A stretch of DNA of 64,000 nucleotides, taken from NCBI RefSeq assembly GCF_051175315.1, contig NZ_CP195100.1, positions 3,224,001 through 3,288,000 of the forward strand, in the 5' to 3' direction. The position numbers were made by a program, and so were the translations under genes. Position 1 is the stretch's first letter; every line of letters begins with the position of its first letter. The DNA comes from Tundrisphaera sp051175315. Its GTDB lineage: Bacteria > Planctomycetota > Planctomycetia > Isosphaerales > Isosphaeraceae. Positions 8,341-16,717 of the stretch are shown piece by piece. The notes beneath the pieces are model-generated. The model ran no database searches. It was not told where the DNA came from and saw nothing but the letters and a program-made list of their open reading frames with translations.

Positions 8341-9846
8341 ATGCTCGCACCGATCCGCCCCGCCAACCGCCCGGCCCCGGCGGGATGGGTCCTGGCCGCG
8401 CTGGCCTGGGTCGTCCCGGCCGTCTCCGCGGAGGGGGGGGCCGTGCCGGTCGTCCCGCACGCCTCGGCCCCCTTATTAAACGGCCAGCCGCCCGAGGCGT
8501 ACAAGAAGCGTCGCCGCGACCTGATGGAGCGGATCAAGGGGGCTGATGCGGCCTCGGCGACCCTTCGCGATGCGATCCGGGCCGCCGAGGGGCACGGCGG
8601 GGCGGCGCCCGAGCCCGGGCCGGTCGTGATCCTGCTGGGGCGCGGGGTGCCGCCCGAGGACGGCAAGTTCGCCCAGGAGCCGAACTTCGCCTACCTCACC
8701 GGCGTGGCCGAGGAGGACGCCGCCCTGATCCTCCGGCCCGACACCGGGGAGGAAGCCTTGTACCTCCCGCCCAGGAACCCCGCCCAGGAGCGGTGGAACG
8801 GCCCGAGGCTGGCCCCGGGGCCGGAGGCCCAGGCGCGGACCGGGTTCGACCGGGTCGAGTCGTCGGCCCTGTTCCTGGCCGACGCGTTCCGGGCGGTGGC
8901 CGACCCGCGATCCGGGCTCCACGCCCGGGCGGCCACGGTCCACCTGATCGAGCCCGAGGCCCGGCCGGGCTCGACCTCGGTCGCCGCCCGGTTCGCGCGG
9001 TTCCTCCGCGAGGGGGCGCCCCATGCCCGGTTCGTCGACGTGGCCCCGCGGCTCAACGAGATGCGGAAGGCGAAGTCGGAGCCCGAGATCGCCCTGATCC
9101 GCCGCGCCATCGCCGCCACGGCGGTCGCGCAGGACGAGGTGGCCCGCCTGCTCGCACCGGGCGTGACCGAGAATCGTCTGGAAGGGGCGATCCTGGGGGC
9201 GTTCCTCGCCGGGGGCGGTTCGCGGGCGGCCTTCCCGTCGATCGTCGGCTCCGGCCCCAATTCCACGGTGCTCCACTACAACCGCAACGACCGGACGGTC
9301 GGCGGCGGGGAACTCGTGGTGGTGGACATCGGCGCGGAGGTCCACGGCTACGCGGCCGACATTACCCGCACCTATCCGGCCGACGGCGTCTTCACCCCCC
9401 GCCAGCGCGAGGTCTACCAACTCGTCCTGGACGCCCAGTCCGGCGCGGCGGCCCAGTTCAAGCCGGGGGAGACGACCATCGCCACCCTGTCGCGGTGGGT
9501 CAAGGACTTCTTCCGCAAGAGCCCGCTCCGGGCCCGGGACGAGACCGGGACCGAGCAGACGATGGACCACTTCTTCACCCACGGCCTCGGCCACCACATG
9601 GGCCTGGAGGTCCACGACGTGGGCGACACCTCGAAGCCGCTCGCCCCCGGCGAGGTCTTCACCATCGAGCCCGGCCTCTACCTCCCCTCGGAAGGCTTCG
9701 GCGTCCGGATCGAGGATGACTACCTGGTCACGAAGGACGGGCTGGAGAAGTTGTCCGGGGACATCCCCAGCGACCCGGCCGAGGTGGAGCGGCGGATCAG
9801 CGACCGCCGATCCTCGTCGCCCCCCCGCGCCGCGACCGCCCCCTGA
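8341..9846 (+). CDS. Secreted M24-family aminopeptidase P-like metallopeptidase
   Basis: The 501-residue protein has an N-terminal signal-type segment (residues 15-30), an AMP_N-like domain (about 45-220) and a C-terminal pita-bread M24 domain. The five dinuclear-metal ligands are present: Asp329 (VVDIGAE), Asp340 (AADITRTYP), His418 (THGLGHHMG), Glu443 (IEPGLY) and Glu458 (RIEDDY). Enzymes of this type remove N-terminal residues preceding proline. The arrangement matches Xaa-Pro aminopeptidases; export is less usual for them and suggests periplasmic peptide turnover. The last 30 residues are Arg/Ser/Pro-rich and probably unstructured. It is divergent from metK. Confidence 0.92.
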   Translation: MLAPIRPANRPAPAGWVLAALAWVVPAVSAEGGAVPVVPHASAPLLNGQPPEAYKKRRRDLMERIKGADAASATLRDAIRAAEGHGGAAPEPGPVVILLGRGVPPEDGKFAQEPNFAYLTGVAEEDAALILRPDTGEEALYLPPRNPAQERWNGPRLAPGPEAQARTGFDRVESSALFLADAFRAVADPRSGLHARAATVHLIEPEARPGSTSVAARFARFLREGAPHARFVDVAPRLNEMRKAKSEPEIALIRRAIAATAVAQDEVARLLAPGVTENRLEGAILGAFLAGGGSRAAFPSIVGSGPNSTVLHYNRNDRTVGGGELVVVDIGAEVHGYAADITRTYPADGVFTPRQREVYQLVLDAQSGAAAQFKPGETTIATLSRWVKDFFRKSPLRARDETGTEQTMDHFFTHGLGHHMGLEVHDVGDTSKPLAPGEVFTIEPGLYLPSEGFGVRIEDDYLVTKDGLEKLSGDIPSDPAEVERRISDRRSSSPPRAATAP

Positions 9847-9886
9847 TCGCGGCGCGAACTCGCCCCGGCCCCGGGCCGACGCCCGA

Positions 9887-11656
9887 TCAGTGGAACGTCG
9901 ATTGGAACCGGAGCATGCCGACGAGCGGGGGCATCTTCCCCTCGGACCTCTGGACGAAGTCGACCGCGATCCGGTTCACCTGGCCCTGGGTCATGTCCAG
10001 CTCCCAGATCCGGAATTCCCCGGCGAGCATGTTGGAGCCCCGGCCGTTGCCGCTGAAGTCCAGGCCCGGGGCGTCGTTGCTGAACGGATACCGCTTGGCG
10101 TCCCGATACTCGGCCGCCTCCAGCATCCGATTGCCGCCGGCCGAGAGCGACAGGGTCCAGTTGCCGAAGTCGCCGATTTGGCAGCGGAGGGCCGGGCCCT
10201 GCATCTGGAAGGACAGGTCCCCCTTCCCATACGAGTAGGATTTCCCCTGGCCGATGTAATCCCCCGCCGTGCTCTCGACGCGGACGTAGGAGATCGGCGA
10301 GGTGCTGCGGGGCGGCCGGATGAATCGGCCTTCGCGGAGGGCGTCGAAGGATGGCCGCGGGGCCCCTTCCAGGAACAGGGGCAGGCTGGACCGGCCGATC
10401 TCCTCCTTGCCCCGGAGCGCGACCACGGCGCAGCTGACCGCGTCGTCGGCGTTGGGCTCCGTCACCTCGATCTCGCGGGCCTGCGACAGGTCCAGGGCGA
10501 GCCTTTGCCCGCCGACCTGCACCGGCAGTTCCTTGGGGGCCTCGGGCGCCGGGTCCAGCGGACGACCGTCGGCCGCGATGGCCTCCGGGCCGGGCGACAG
10601 GCGCAAGGTGCGGAGCCGTCCGAGCCGCACGCCGGCGCCGCCCGACCGGAGTTCGATGTCCTCCGCGTTGCCCTTCACGGACCCGTCGGGATACCGGACC
10701 TCCACGCCGACGCTCCGCGGCCCCTTGGTCGCGGGGAAGGGGACATCGCTCGCAACGTACGCGTCCCCCGCGCGGGTCATGGGCTTGCGACGCTCCTGGG
10801 GCGTGCCGGCGGCGAACACGAGTTGCAGGTCCGGCGGCGTCGAGCCCGCGATGGGCGACGCGACCTGGGCCCGGAATTCGACCGATTCGCCGGGCATCGC
10901 CGTGTCGCCATGCCCCATCGCCGCGAAGTCGATCTCCGGCATGGAGAGGAATCGGTCCAGGATGGTGACCGGGATCGCCAGGTCGATGCCCGCCCCGAAC
11001 TGCCCCTCGACGCGGCCGACGACCACGCCCACCACGTTCCCCCTGGCGTTCAGCACCGGCCCCCCGGAATTCCCCGGGTTGACCGCCGCGTTGAGCTGGA
11101 TCCGCTCCAACCGGCCATCCTTCCGCCGGAGCGAGCTGATCGCCCCGCGATTGACGCTGATCGACGGATACTGCTCGTTCCTGGGCGTCGCCACGATCAT
11201 GGTCTGGTTGCGGCCGAACGGGAAGCCGAAGATGAACACCTCGTCCAGTTCCGCCAGGCCATCGGCAGAGCCCAGCGGCAGCGCGGGCAGGCCCCTGGCC
11301 GATTCGGCCCGCAGCAGGGCCAGGTCCGCCTCGCGGTCGCGGCGGACGACCTTCGCGTCGAAGACCTGCTGCTCCAGCGACCCCGACCCCATCACGACCT
11401 TGATCTTCGCGCCGTCGCCCGCCCCCGGCCCGCGCAGGACGTGGTCGTTGGTGACGAATAGCCCCGACGGGTGGACGCAGAAGGCCGTGGCCGAGCGGTT
11501 CCCGCCGAACTCCAGGAAGGCGGTCGCCTCCCTCCCGCGCCGGGCGATCTCGGCCCGGGGAAGCTCCGGCCCCTCGGCGCCCCGGACCGCCGGCGCCCCC
11601 CATGTCGCCCAGGCCAGGAAGGCCGCCCCCCAGAAACTCGCCGATCTCAGGATCAT
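9887..11656 (-). CDS. Secreted trypsin-like serine protease with a long C-terminal beta-rich extension
   Basis: The 589-residue precursor starts at ATG 11656 with a clear signal peptide ending near residue 27. The protease domain (about 35-290) has the chymotrypsin-fold triad His72 (VTNDHVL), Asp111 (EADLALL) and Ser197 (NPGNSGGP), so it is probably active. No PDZ domain follows. Residues 300-450 form a beta-rich linker with an Ig-like look, and residues 470-589 end in a segment (GEFRIWELD ... DFVQRSEGKMPPLVGMLRF) resembling a terminal domain seen in other secreted bacterial proteins. An open frame further upstream lacks protein character and overlaps the divergent gene. Substrate unknown. 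Confidence 0.88.
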   Translation of the reverse strand: MILRSASFWGAAFLAWATWGAPAVRGAEGPELPRAEIARRGREATAFLEFGGNRSATAFCVHPSGLFVTNDHVLRGPGAGDGAKIKVVMGSGSLEQQVFDAKVVRRDREADLALLRAESARGLPALPLGSADGLAELDEVFIFGFPFGRNQTMIVATPRNEQYPSISVNRGAISSLRRKDGRLERIQLNAAVNPGNSGGPVLNARGNVVGVVVGRVEGQFGAGIDLAIPVTILDRFLSMPEIDFAAMGHGDTAMPGESVEFRAQVASPIAGSTPPDLQLVFAAGTPQERRKPMTRAGDAYVASDVPFPATKGPRSVGVEVRYPDGSVKGNAEDIELRSGGAGVRLGRLRTLRLSPGPEAIAADGRPLDPAPEAPKELPVQVGGQRLALDLSQAREIEVTEPNADDAVSCAVVALRGKEEIGRSSLPLFLEGAPRPSFDALREGRFIRPPRSTSPISYVRVESTAGDYIGQGKSYSYGKGDLSFQMQGPALRCQIGDFGNWTLSLSAGGNRMLEAAEYRDAKRYPFSNDAPGLDFSGNGRGSNMLAGEFRIWELDMTQGQVNRIAVDFVQRSEGKMPPLVGMLRFQSTFH

Positions 11657-11901
11657 CGTCGCCCCCGTCGCCCGGACACACGACACGGCCCCGGTGGGGG
11701 GACCGGCCGAACCCGCAGCCACCCAGATCCTCGGGCATGCCGGAGATGCCTGCTGGTGTGATGATGCGGCTCGGCCCCAGTATCCTCGCCGCGTCGATGG
11801 CGGGAAAGGATGCGGTTCCCCGAATATTTCGAGGCCCGGCCGCGTCAGCAGGGGCTCCCGGCCGCCGGTCGGCCGACCCCGGCCCCCTCGGAGATCCAGC
11901 C

Positions 11902-13179
11902 ATGCCCGTCGATCCTTCGGCATCCGAATCCGGCGATCGGCCCGACCCCGCCCGCAGATCGCACCGACGCGCCCGGCTTGTGGGACTAGCCCTCGCGGTG
12001 GTCCTGGCGGCGGGGGGGCTCCATCTCTGGCTGAAGCCGAGGCCCCGGCTGATGTTCGCCTTCGCGAACACGGCCAATCAGACGGCGTTCTCGCCCGACG
12101 GGCGGGCCTTGCTCTCGGGCGGGCCGGGTTTCGAGTCGGTCCCCTCGACCGACTGGTGGGCCGAGCCCGGGGACGTGTCCTGGCGGGCGCGGCTCTCGCT
12201 CCGCGACGGCCGGAGCGGGGCCCCGCTCCTCGGCGATTCGCTGGGAGGGATGAGGCTGGAGCCCGAGGCCACGCCGACGCCGGTCGAACTCCTGGACTTC
12301 TCGCGCGATGGCGGTTTGATCGCGGCCGGCGGCTGGGACTCGGTCTCGGTCCCGGGCCGGACCGGGATCCTCCGGATCTGGGACGCGGCGACCGGCGTGG
12401 AAGGGCCGACCCTCGACCTCCCGGGTCATGGCGGGCAGGTCGCCTTCGCCGACGGCGGCCGGACGCTCTTGATGAGGGAGATGGTCGGTTCCGACCAGGA
12501 ACGGATCCATCGCTGGGACGCCCGGACCTGGCAGCCCTTGCCCGAGATCCTCCTCTCCAACCTGGTCCACGAGGCGGCGATCTTCGCCCCGGATGGGTCG
12601 GCCCTCGCCGTCGCCGACCTGGCCGGGGTGGCGATCACCCTGTACGACCTGCCCTCGGGCCTGAAACGGACGGTCCTGGCCGATCCCGACCGCTCCGGCC
12701 CGCAACTCTCGTATATCGCCCTGCAATTCTCCCCGGACGGGCGCACCCTGGCCGTGATCCGCGCCGACGGGGCGGTCCAGCTCTGGGATGTCCCCTCGTC
12801 GACGATCCGTCGTACCCTCCGCCCGGATCTCGGCGACCTGTCGCTGGGCTGGTCGATCGCCTGCGGGGACCGCTACCTGGCCCTCGGGGCCTTCGAGGAA
12901 ATCACCCCGTCCTGGGCCCAACGGCTGGTGCGCCGGTTCACACCGGGGGGGCGTCCGGCGGCCTCGGCCCTGCCCGTCGCGGGCCGGATCCGGATCGTCG
13001 ACGGCCTGACCGGGCGCGAGGTCGCGACCCTGGAGGGGTTCAACACCAGGTCGGTCCGCCTGGCCTTTTCGCCCGACGAGCGGACCCTGGCCACCACGGA
13101 GATGGACATCGACGCGACCGGCACGCGGCAGGGGGTGTGGTACGCGACCAAGGTCTGGGACATCTCGGCGGTGCGATGA
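11902..13179 (+). CDS. Membrane-anchored WD40-like beta-propeller protein
   Basis: The 425-residue protein has a basic N-terminus, a single transmembrane segment at about residues 27-47, and then repeated WD40-type blades. Recognisable blade ends are GILRIWDAATG, IHRWDARTW, VQLWDVPSST and TKVWDISAVR, and several strands begin with FSPDGR. Such propellers are protein-interaction platforms, here facing the periplasm. The ATG at 11902 follows the divergent promoter region shared with the protease gene (11657-11901). The partner is unknown. It ends 27 bases before the convergent sigma-factor gene. Confidence 0.85.
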   Translation: MPVDPSASESGDRPDPARRSHRRARLVGLALAVVLAAGGLHLWLKPRPRLMFAFANTANQTAFSPDGRALLSGGPGFESVPSTDWWAEPGDVSWRARLSLRDGRSGAPLLGDSLGGMRLEPEATPTPVELLDFSRDGGLIAAGGWDSVSVPGRTGILRIWDAATGVEGPTLDLPGHGGQVAFADGGRTLLMREMVGSDQERIHRWDARTWQPLPEILLSNLVHEAAIFAPDGSALAVADLAGVAITLYDLPSGLKRTVLADPDRSGPQLSYIALQFSPDGRTLAVIRADGAVQLWDVPSSTIRRTLRPDLGDLSLGWSIACGDRYLALGAFEEITPSWAQRLVRRFTPGGRPAASALPVAGRIRIVDGLTGREVATLEGFNTRSVRLAFSPDERTLATTEMDIDATGTRQGVWYATKVWDISAVR

Positions 13180-13206
13180 CGCCCCGGACCCGTCGCCGCC
13201 GGCGGC

Positions 13207-14886
13207 TCACAGCATCGGCAGGTCGAGCTTCTCCTCGCCGGCGATGCGGCGGAGCTTGTCCTGGGCGCGGGATTCGATCTGGCGGACGCGCTCCTTGGTG
13301 ATGCCGAGTTCCTTGCCGAGCTGCTCCAGGGTCTGCTCGCTGGCGCCGTTGATGCCGTAGCGGCAGATGATGATCCGGCGCTCGCGGTCGTCGAGCCGGC
13401 CGAGCATCCCCTTGACGGCGACCTGCATCTTCTTCTGGGAGTTCTCGTATTCGTGCTCGTCGGTGCGGTTGTCGGCGGCGGCCTCGAACATCTCCTCATG
13501 CCCGGTGACGAAGCGGTCGCGGCGGTAGTTCTCCTCGGGGATCGTCCGGGCGAAGTTCTTCATGATCGCCCAGCTGGCGTAGGTGCTGAACTTGTTGCCC
13601 CGGGCGTAGTCGAACTTCTCCACGGCGCGGATCAGCGACATGTTGCCGTCGGAGACGAGGTGGAAGAAGTCGTTGGACGGGCCGACGTGCCTCTTGGCGA
13701 TCGAGACCACCAGGCGGAGGTTGGCGCTGATGATCTGGTTCTTGACGGCCAGGGCCGCGTCCTGGAGCCTTTCGATCTCGTCCAGGACCGAGGTCTTCAC
13801 CTTGGTCGGTTCGATGGCCTGGCGGATCTTGTCGGCCTGGTACTTGAGGTAGTTCATCTTGCGGAACAGGTGGGCTTCCTGCTCGCGGGCCAGCAGGTTG
13901 ACCTCGTACAGGCTGGCCAGGTAGGGGGGCAGGCCCTTGGGGGCCTTGGTCTTGCGGGGAGCCTTGCCGTCGGCCGGCTCGGGCATCGGGCCCAGGATCT
14001 CGGCGGCCATCGCGGGGTCGTCGAAGCTGGGGTGGGCCATGTACTCCAGCTTGATCTCCAGGATCCGCTGGGCCCGGACCTCGTTGAGGACGCGGTAGAT
14101 GCTCGACCGGGTGCGGCCGAACTGGGCGGCGAGGTCGTCGGCCGAGACGCCCCGGCCGTGGTTGTAGAGTCGCGCGATCTTGGCCTTGGTGGCGTCGTCC
14201 AGGGGCGGCGTCGTGGGCCCGAAGATCGCCCGGTCCGGGTGTTCCAGGTCGTAGGTCTTGAGGGTCATGCGGACGGTCTCGGTGGAGCGTTCCATCTTCC
14301 GTGCGATCCTCCGTGCGATCTCGACCAGCCCGCCCTGGCCGACGGGCGCCATGCGCCGGGCGCGACGGATGATCTCCTCGCGCTCCTCGTCGGTGAGCCG
14401 TTGGAACCGGGACCCGCGATCGACCTGGGCCCGGTGCGATTCGACGAATTTCGAGAGGCTCGACTCCAGGAAGCCGACCTTGGACCGGCCGCCGATCAGG
14501 AAGCGGCGGGCGACCAGCCCCTGGCCCCGCCATCGGGTGATGGTCCGGGTGGAGACGTTGAAGCGGCGGCTGACCTCGGCCACCGTGAGGACCGGCTCGG
14601 GGGCCTGCTCGACGGTCTGTCCGAGCGACGCGGAGAGGTCCTCGGCGTAGACGCGGAGGTCGGCCCGGACCCCGGCGCCGTCCAGCACCAGCGCCGTGGT
14701 CACCTCGGGCCGGAAGCCGGTGAGGCGGAAGAACAGATATTCGAACGGGTATCTCTTCTCGGCGTCGATCTCCTCCAGGAGCTTCTCGGCCCGCTCGACC
14801 TGCTCGAACAGGCGTTCGCGGGGCGCGAACCGGGCCTGCTGCTCCTGGAGCTCGCGGAGAGCCGGATGGCGGTATGTCCCCCCCAT
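13207..14886 (-). CDS. Sigma70-family sigma factor with three extra helix-turn-helix domains
   Basis: This 559-residue protein is a non-ECF sigma factor. A region 1.2-like segment lies at about 319-345, region 2 at 380-450 (LRLVVSIAKRH, then FHLVSDGNMSLIRAVEKFDY and FSTYASWAI), and region 4 at 490-550 with the HTH LGKELGITKERVRQIESRAQ. The first 300 residues are unusual. Residues 100-140 look like a MerR/excisionase HTH (TVAEVSRRFNVSTRTITRW). Residues 165-215 and 228-275 look like two further HTH domains (IARKMERSTETVRMTL and LAAQFGRTRSSIYRVLNEV). A sigma factor that also reads DNA through added domains would be an alternative holoenzyme with promoter-specific contacts; that is inference. The ATG at 14886 begins a conserved-looking sequence. 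Confidence 0.93.
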   Translation of the reverse strand: MGGTYRHPALRELQEQQARFAPRERLFEQVERAEKLLEEIDAEKRYPFEYLFFRLTGFRPEVTTALVLDGAGVRADLRVYAEDLSASLGQTVEQAPEPVLTVAEVSRRFNVSTRTITRWRGQGLVARRFLIGGRSKVGFLESSLSKFVESHRAQVDRGSRFQRLTDEEREEIIRRARRMAPVGQGGLVEIARRIARKMERSTETVRMTLKTYDLEHPDRAIFGPTTPPLDDATKAKIARLYNHGRGVSADDLAAQFGRTRSSIYRVLNEVRAQRILEIKLEYMAHPSFDDPAMAAEILGPMPEPADGKAPRKTKAPKGLPPYLASLYEVNLLAREQEAHLFRKMNYLKYQADKIRQAIEPTKVKTSVLDEIERLQDAALAVKNQIISANLRLVVSIAKRHVGPSNDFFHLVSDGNMSLIRAVEKFDYARGNKFSTYASWAIMKNFARTIPEENYRRDRFVTGHEEMFEAAADNRTDEHEYENSQKKMQVAVKGMLGRLDDRERRIIICRYGINGASEQTLEQLGKELGITKERVRQIESRAQDKLRRIAGEEKLDLPML

Positions 14887-15336
14887 GAGCCTCGCCCCCG
14901 TCCGTCGCCCGCCTCCCCCGTCGCCACCCCGCCGCTCGCCGATGGCCGGCGATCCCGCCCGGTGGTGACTGACGGACCGATCCGGGAACCCTCGGGTTCG
15001 CGATCGGCGCCAGTGTGATTACGCAAAGAAGGTGCCCGGTGATCGATCCGGCCCGCCCCCGTCCCCAACGTCATCGCCCCGGCGGGTTTCGGGATCGGCC
15101 CAGTCGCAACCCTCCCCTCTCCTGATCGTAAAAGCGGGCGGATTTCGCCGCGCCTTCTCTACAACTTACCCGACGGGACGATGAGAAGTGGACAGTCCGG
15201 GCGGATTCCCTCGCCGATCGCCGACGGACCGGCCGGGATGGGGCGTTCCTGTCGCCTCGCGGTCGCGGTCTGCGATAGATTGATCAGGCGCGCGAATCGA
15301 GGTCGATCCGCGCCGGGCCGGGGTTCGGGAGATTGG
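14887..15336. other. Intergenic region without a gene, between divergent sigma-factor and secreted-protein genes
   Basis: These 450 bases separate two divergent genes and must hold both promoters. I found no hexamer pair that I would call. An open frame from 15181 reads into the next gene but its first 52 codons lack protein character and no ribosome-binding site precedes it. No RNA gene or repeat was seen. Confidence 0.6.
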
Positions 15337-16665
15337 ATGATGGGCGTCTTCTGGGCATGCGCGACGGTTCTGCTGGCAGTCGCGGCGCCGGCCGACAAGG
15401 TGTCGCTCCGCCCGGCCGCGAAGGCGGGGGACCTGTCGCACGCCACGATCGAGCTGAAGGCGGCCGGCACCTACAAGCCGGCGGTGGCCCCCGGGGCGCC
15501 CGCCGCCCCGGCCCTGGCGCTGAAGGTGGAGACCCGCCTGGAGTTCGACGACCGGGTCGCGGAGGTCGCCCGGGACGGATCGCCCCGGCTGGCGGTCCGG
15601 CAGGTCAGCCGCGCCGGGGCCACGATCAACGGCGAGATCCGGCCGTCCTCCTCGTCGCTCCGCCCCGAGATGACGACCCTGGTCGCCGAGCGCAAGGATG
15701 GGCAGGTCACGGTCCATAGCGCCGGAGGGCCGCTCACGCGGTCGGAGCTGGAGCTGGTGCAGGGCCCCGGCGACCCCCTGGCCCTGGCCGACCTGCTCCC
15801 CCCCGCGCCGGTGGCGGTCGGCGAGCGGTGGACCGTCGGGGCCGACGCCGCCCGGTCCTTGAGCGGCTACGACGCGCTGGCGGCCAACACGCTGGAGGCG
15901 ACCCTGGAGGCCGCCACCGAGGCGACCGCCACCGTCCGGCTCCTGGGCTCGATCCGGGGCGCCGCGCTGGGCGGCGAGGGGAACATGGCCTGCGAGGGCT
16001 CCTTCACTTTCGATCGCGCGGCCCATCGGGTCGCGACCCTGTCGCTGCGGAGGGCCGAGACCCGCGCCCCCGGGCCGATCGAGGCCGGTCTGGACGTCAA
16101 GAGCACGCTGGACGTCGCCATCGCGGCGACGCCCACCACCGGGATCCTGGCCGATGACGGGCTGGTCGGGCGGGCGATGGCCCCCGCGCCGGGCCGGGAC
16201 CTGCTCCAGTTCAACGCGCCGGACGGCAAGTATTCGCTGCTCCACGACCGCAACTGGCACCTCTACTGGGACGACCCACGCCAGGTCGTGCTCAAGCGGC
16301 TCGACCGCGGCGAGCTGGTCGCCCAGGCCAACCTGATGGCCGGGCCCGACGCCGGCAAGGGGAAGCACCAGGACCCCGAGCAGTTCCGCGAGGACGTCCG
16401 CAAGGCGCTCGGCCCCCGGTTCGAGGCGATCGTCGGGCAGGGGGAGGTCGGCGGGGTGGCCGCCGGGAACTATCGCTACAAGGTGTCGGCCCGGGGCAAG
16501 CAGGGGGACGCGGCGATCCTCTGGCATTACTACCTGATCGCCTCGCCGGCCGGCGACCAGATCATCGCCACGTTCACGCTCGGCCAGGCGCAGGAGAAGG
16601 CGTTCGGCGACCAGGACCTGCTGCTGATCGGCTCTTTGGAATGGAAGATGCCGGCCGCGAGATGA
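15337..16665 (+). CDS. Secreted hypothetical protein, first of two tandem paralogues
   Basis: The 442-residue protein has a signal peptide (residues 1-18) and is preceded by a GGGAG ribosome-binding site five bases before ATG 15337. Residues 25-300 form a beta-rich domain with a PPAPVAVGERWTV motif and long runs of alternating hydrophobic residues, like secreted proteins that score beta-sandwich families. Residues 325-440 (FNAPDGKYSLLHDRNWHLYW onward) resemble PsbP/Mog1-type domains. The gene at 16718 repeats this design, so the two arose by duplication and probably act together. I know no function. Confidence 0.82.
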   Translation: MMGVFWACATVLLAVAAPADKVSLRPAAKAGDLSHATIELKAAGTYKPAVAPGAPAAPALALKVETRLEFDDRVAEVARDGSPRLAVRQVSRAGATINGEIRPSSSSLRPEMTTLVAERKDGQVTVHSAGGPLTRSELELVQGPGDPLALADLLPPAPVAVGERWTVGADAARSLSGYDALAANTLEATLEAATEATATVRLLGSIRGAALGGEGNMACEGSFTFDRAAHRVATLSLRRAETRAPGPIEAGLDVKSTLDVAIAATPTTGILADDGLVGRAMAPAPGRDLLQFNAPDGKYSLLHDRNWHLYWDDPRQVVLKRLDRGELVAQANLMAGPDAGKGKHQDPEQFREDVRKALGPRFEAIVGQGEVGGVAAGNYRYKVSARGKQGDAAILWHYYLIASPAGDQIIATFTLGQAQEKAFGDQDLLLIGSLEWKMPAAR

Positions 16666-16717
16666 TCGGCGCGGACCGATGACCCCGACCCCAGATCCTT
16701 GCTTCGAGGTGCCACCG

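Noticed and set aside
13190..13206. Short GC palindrome between the beta-propeller and sigma-factor genes
   Set aside because: GCCGCCGGCGGC is common in such GC-rich DNA and too short to call a terminator.
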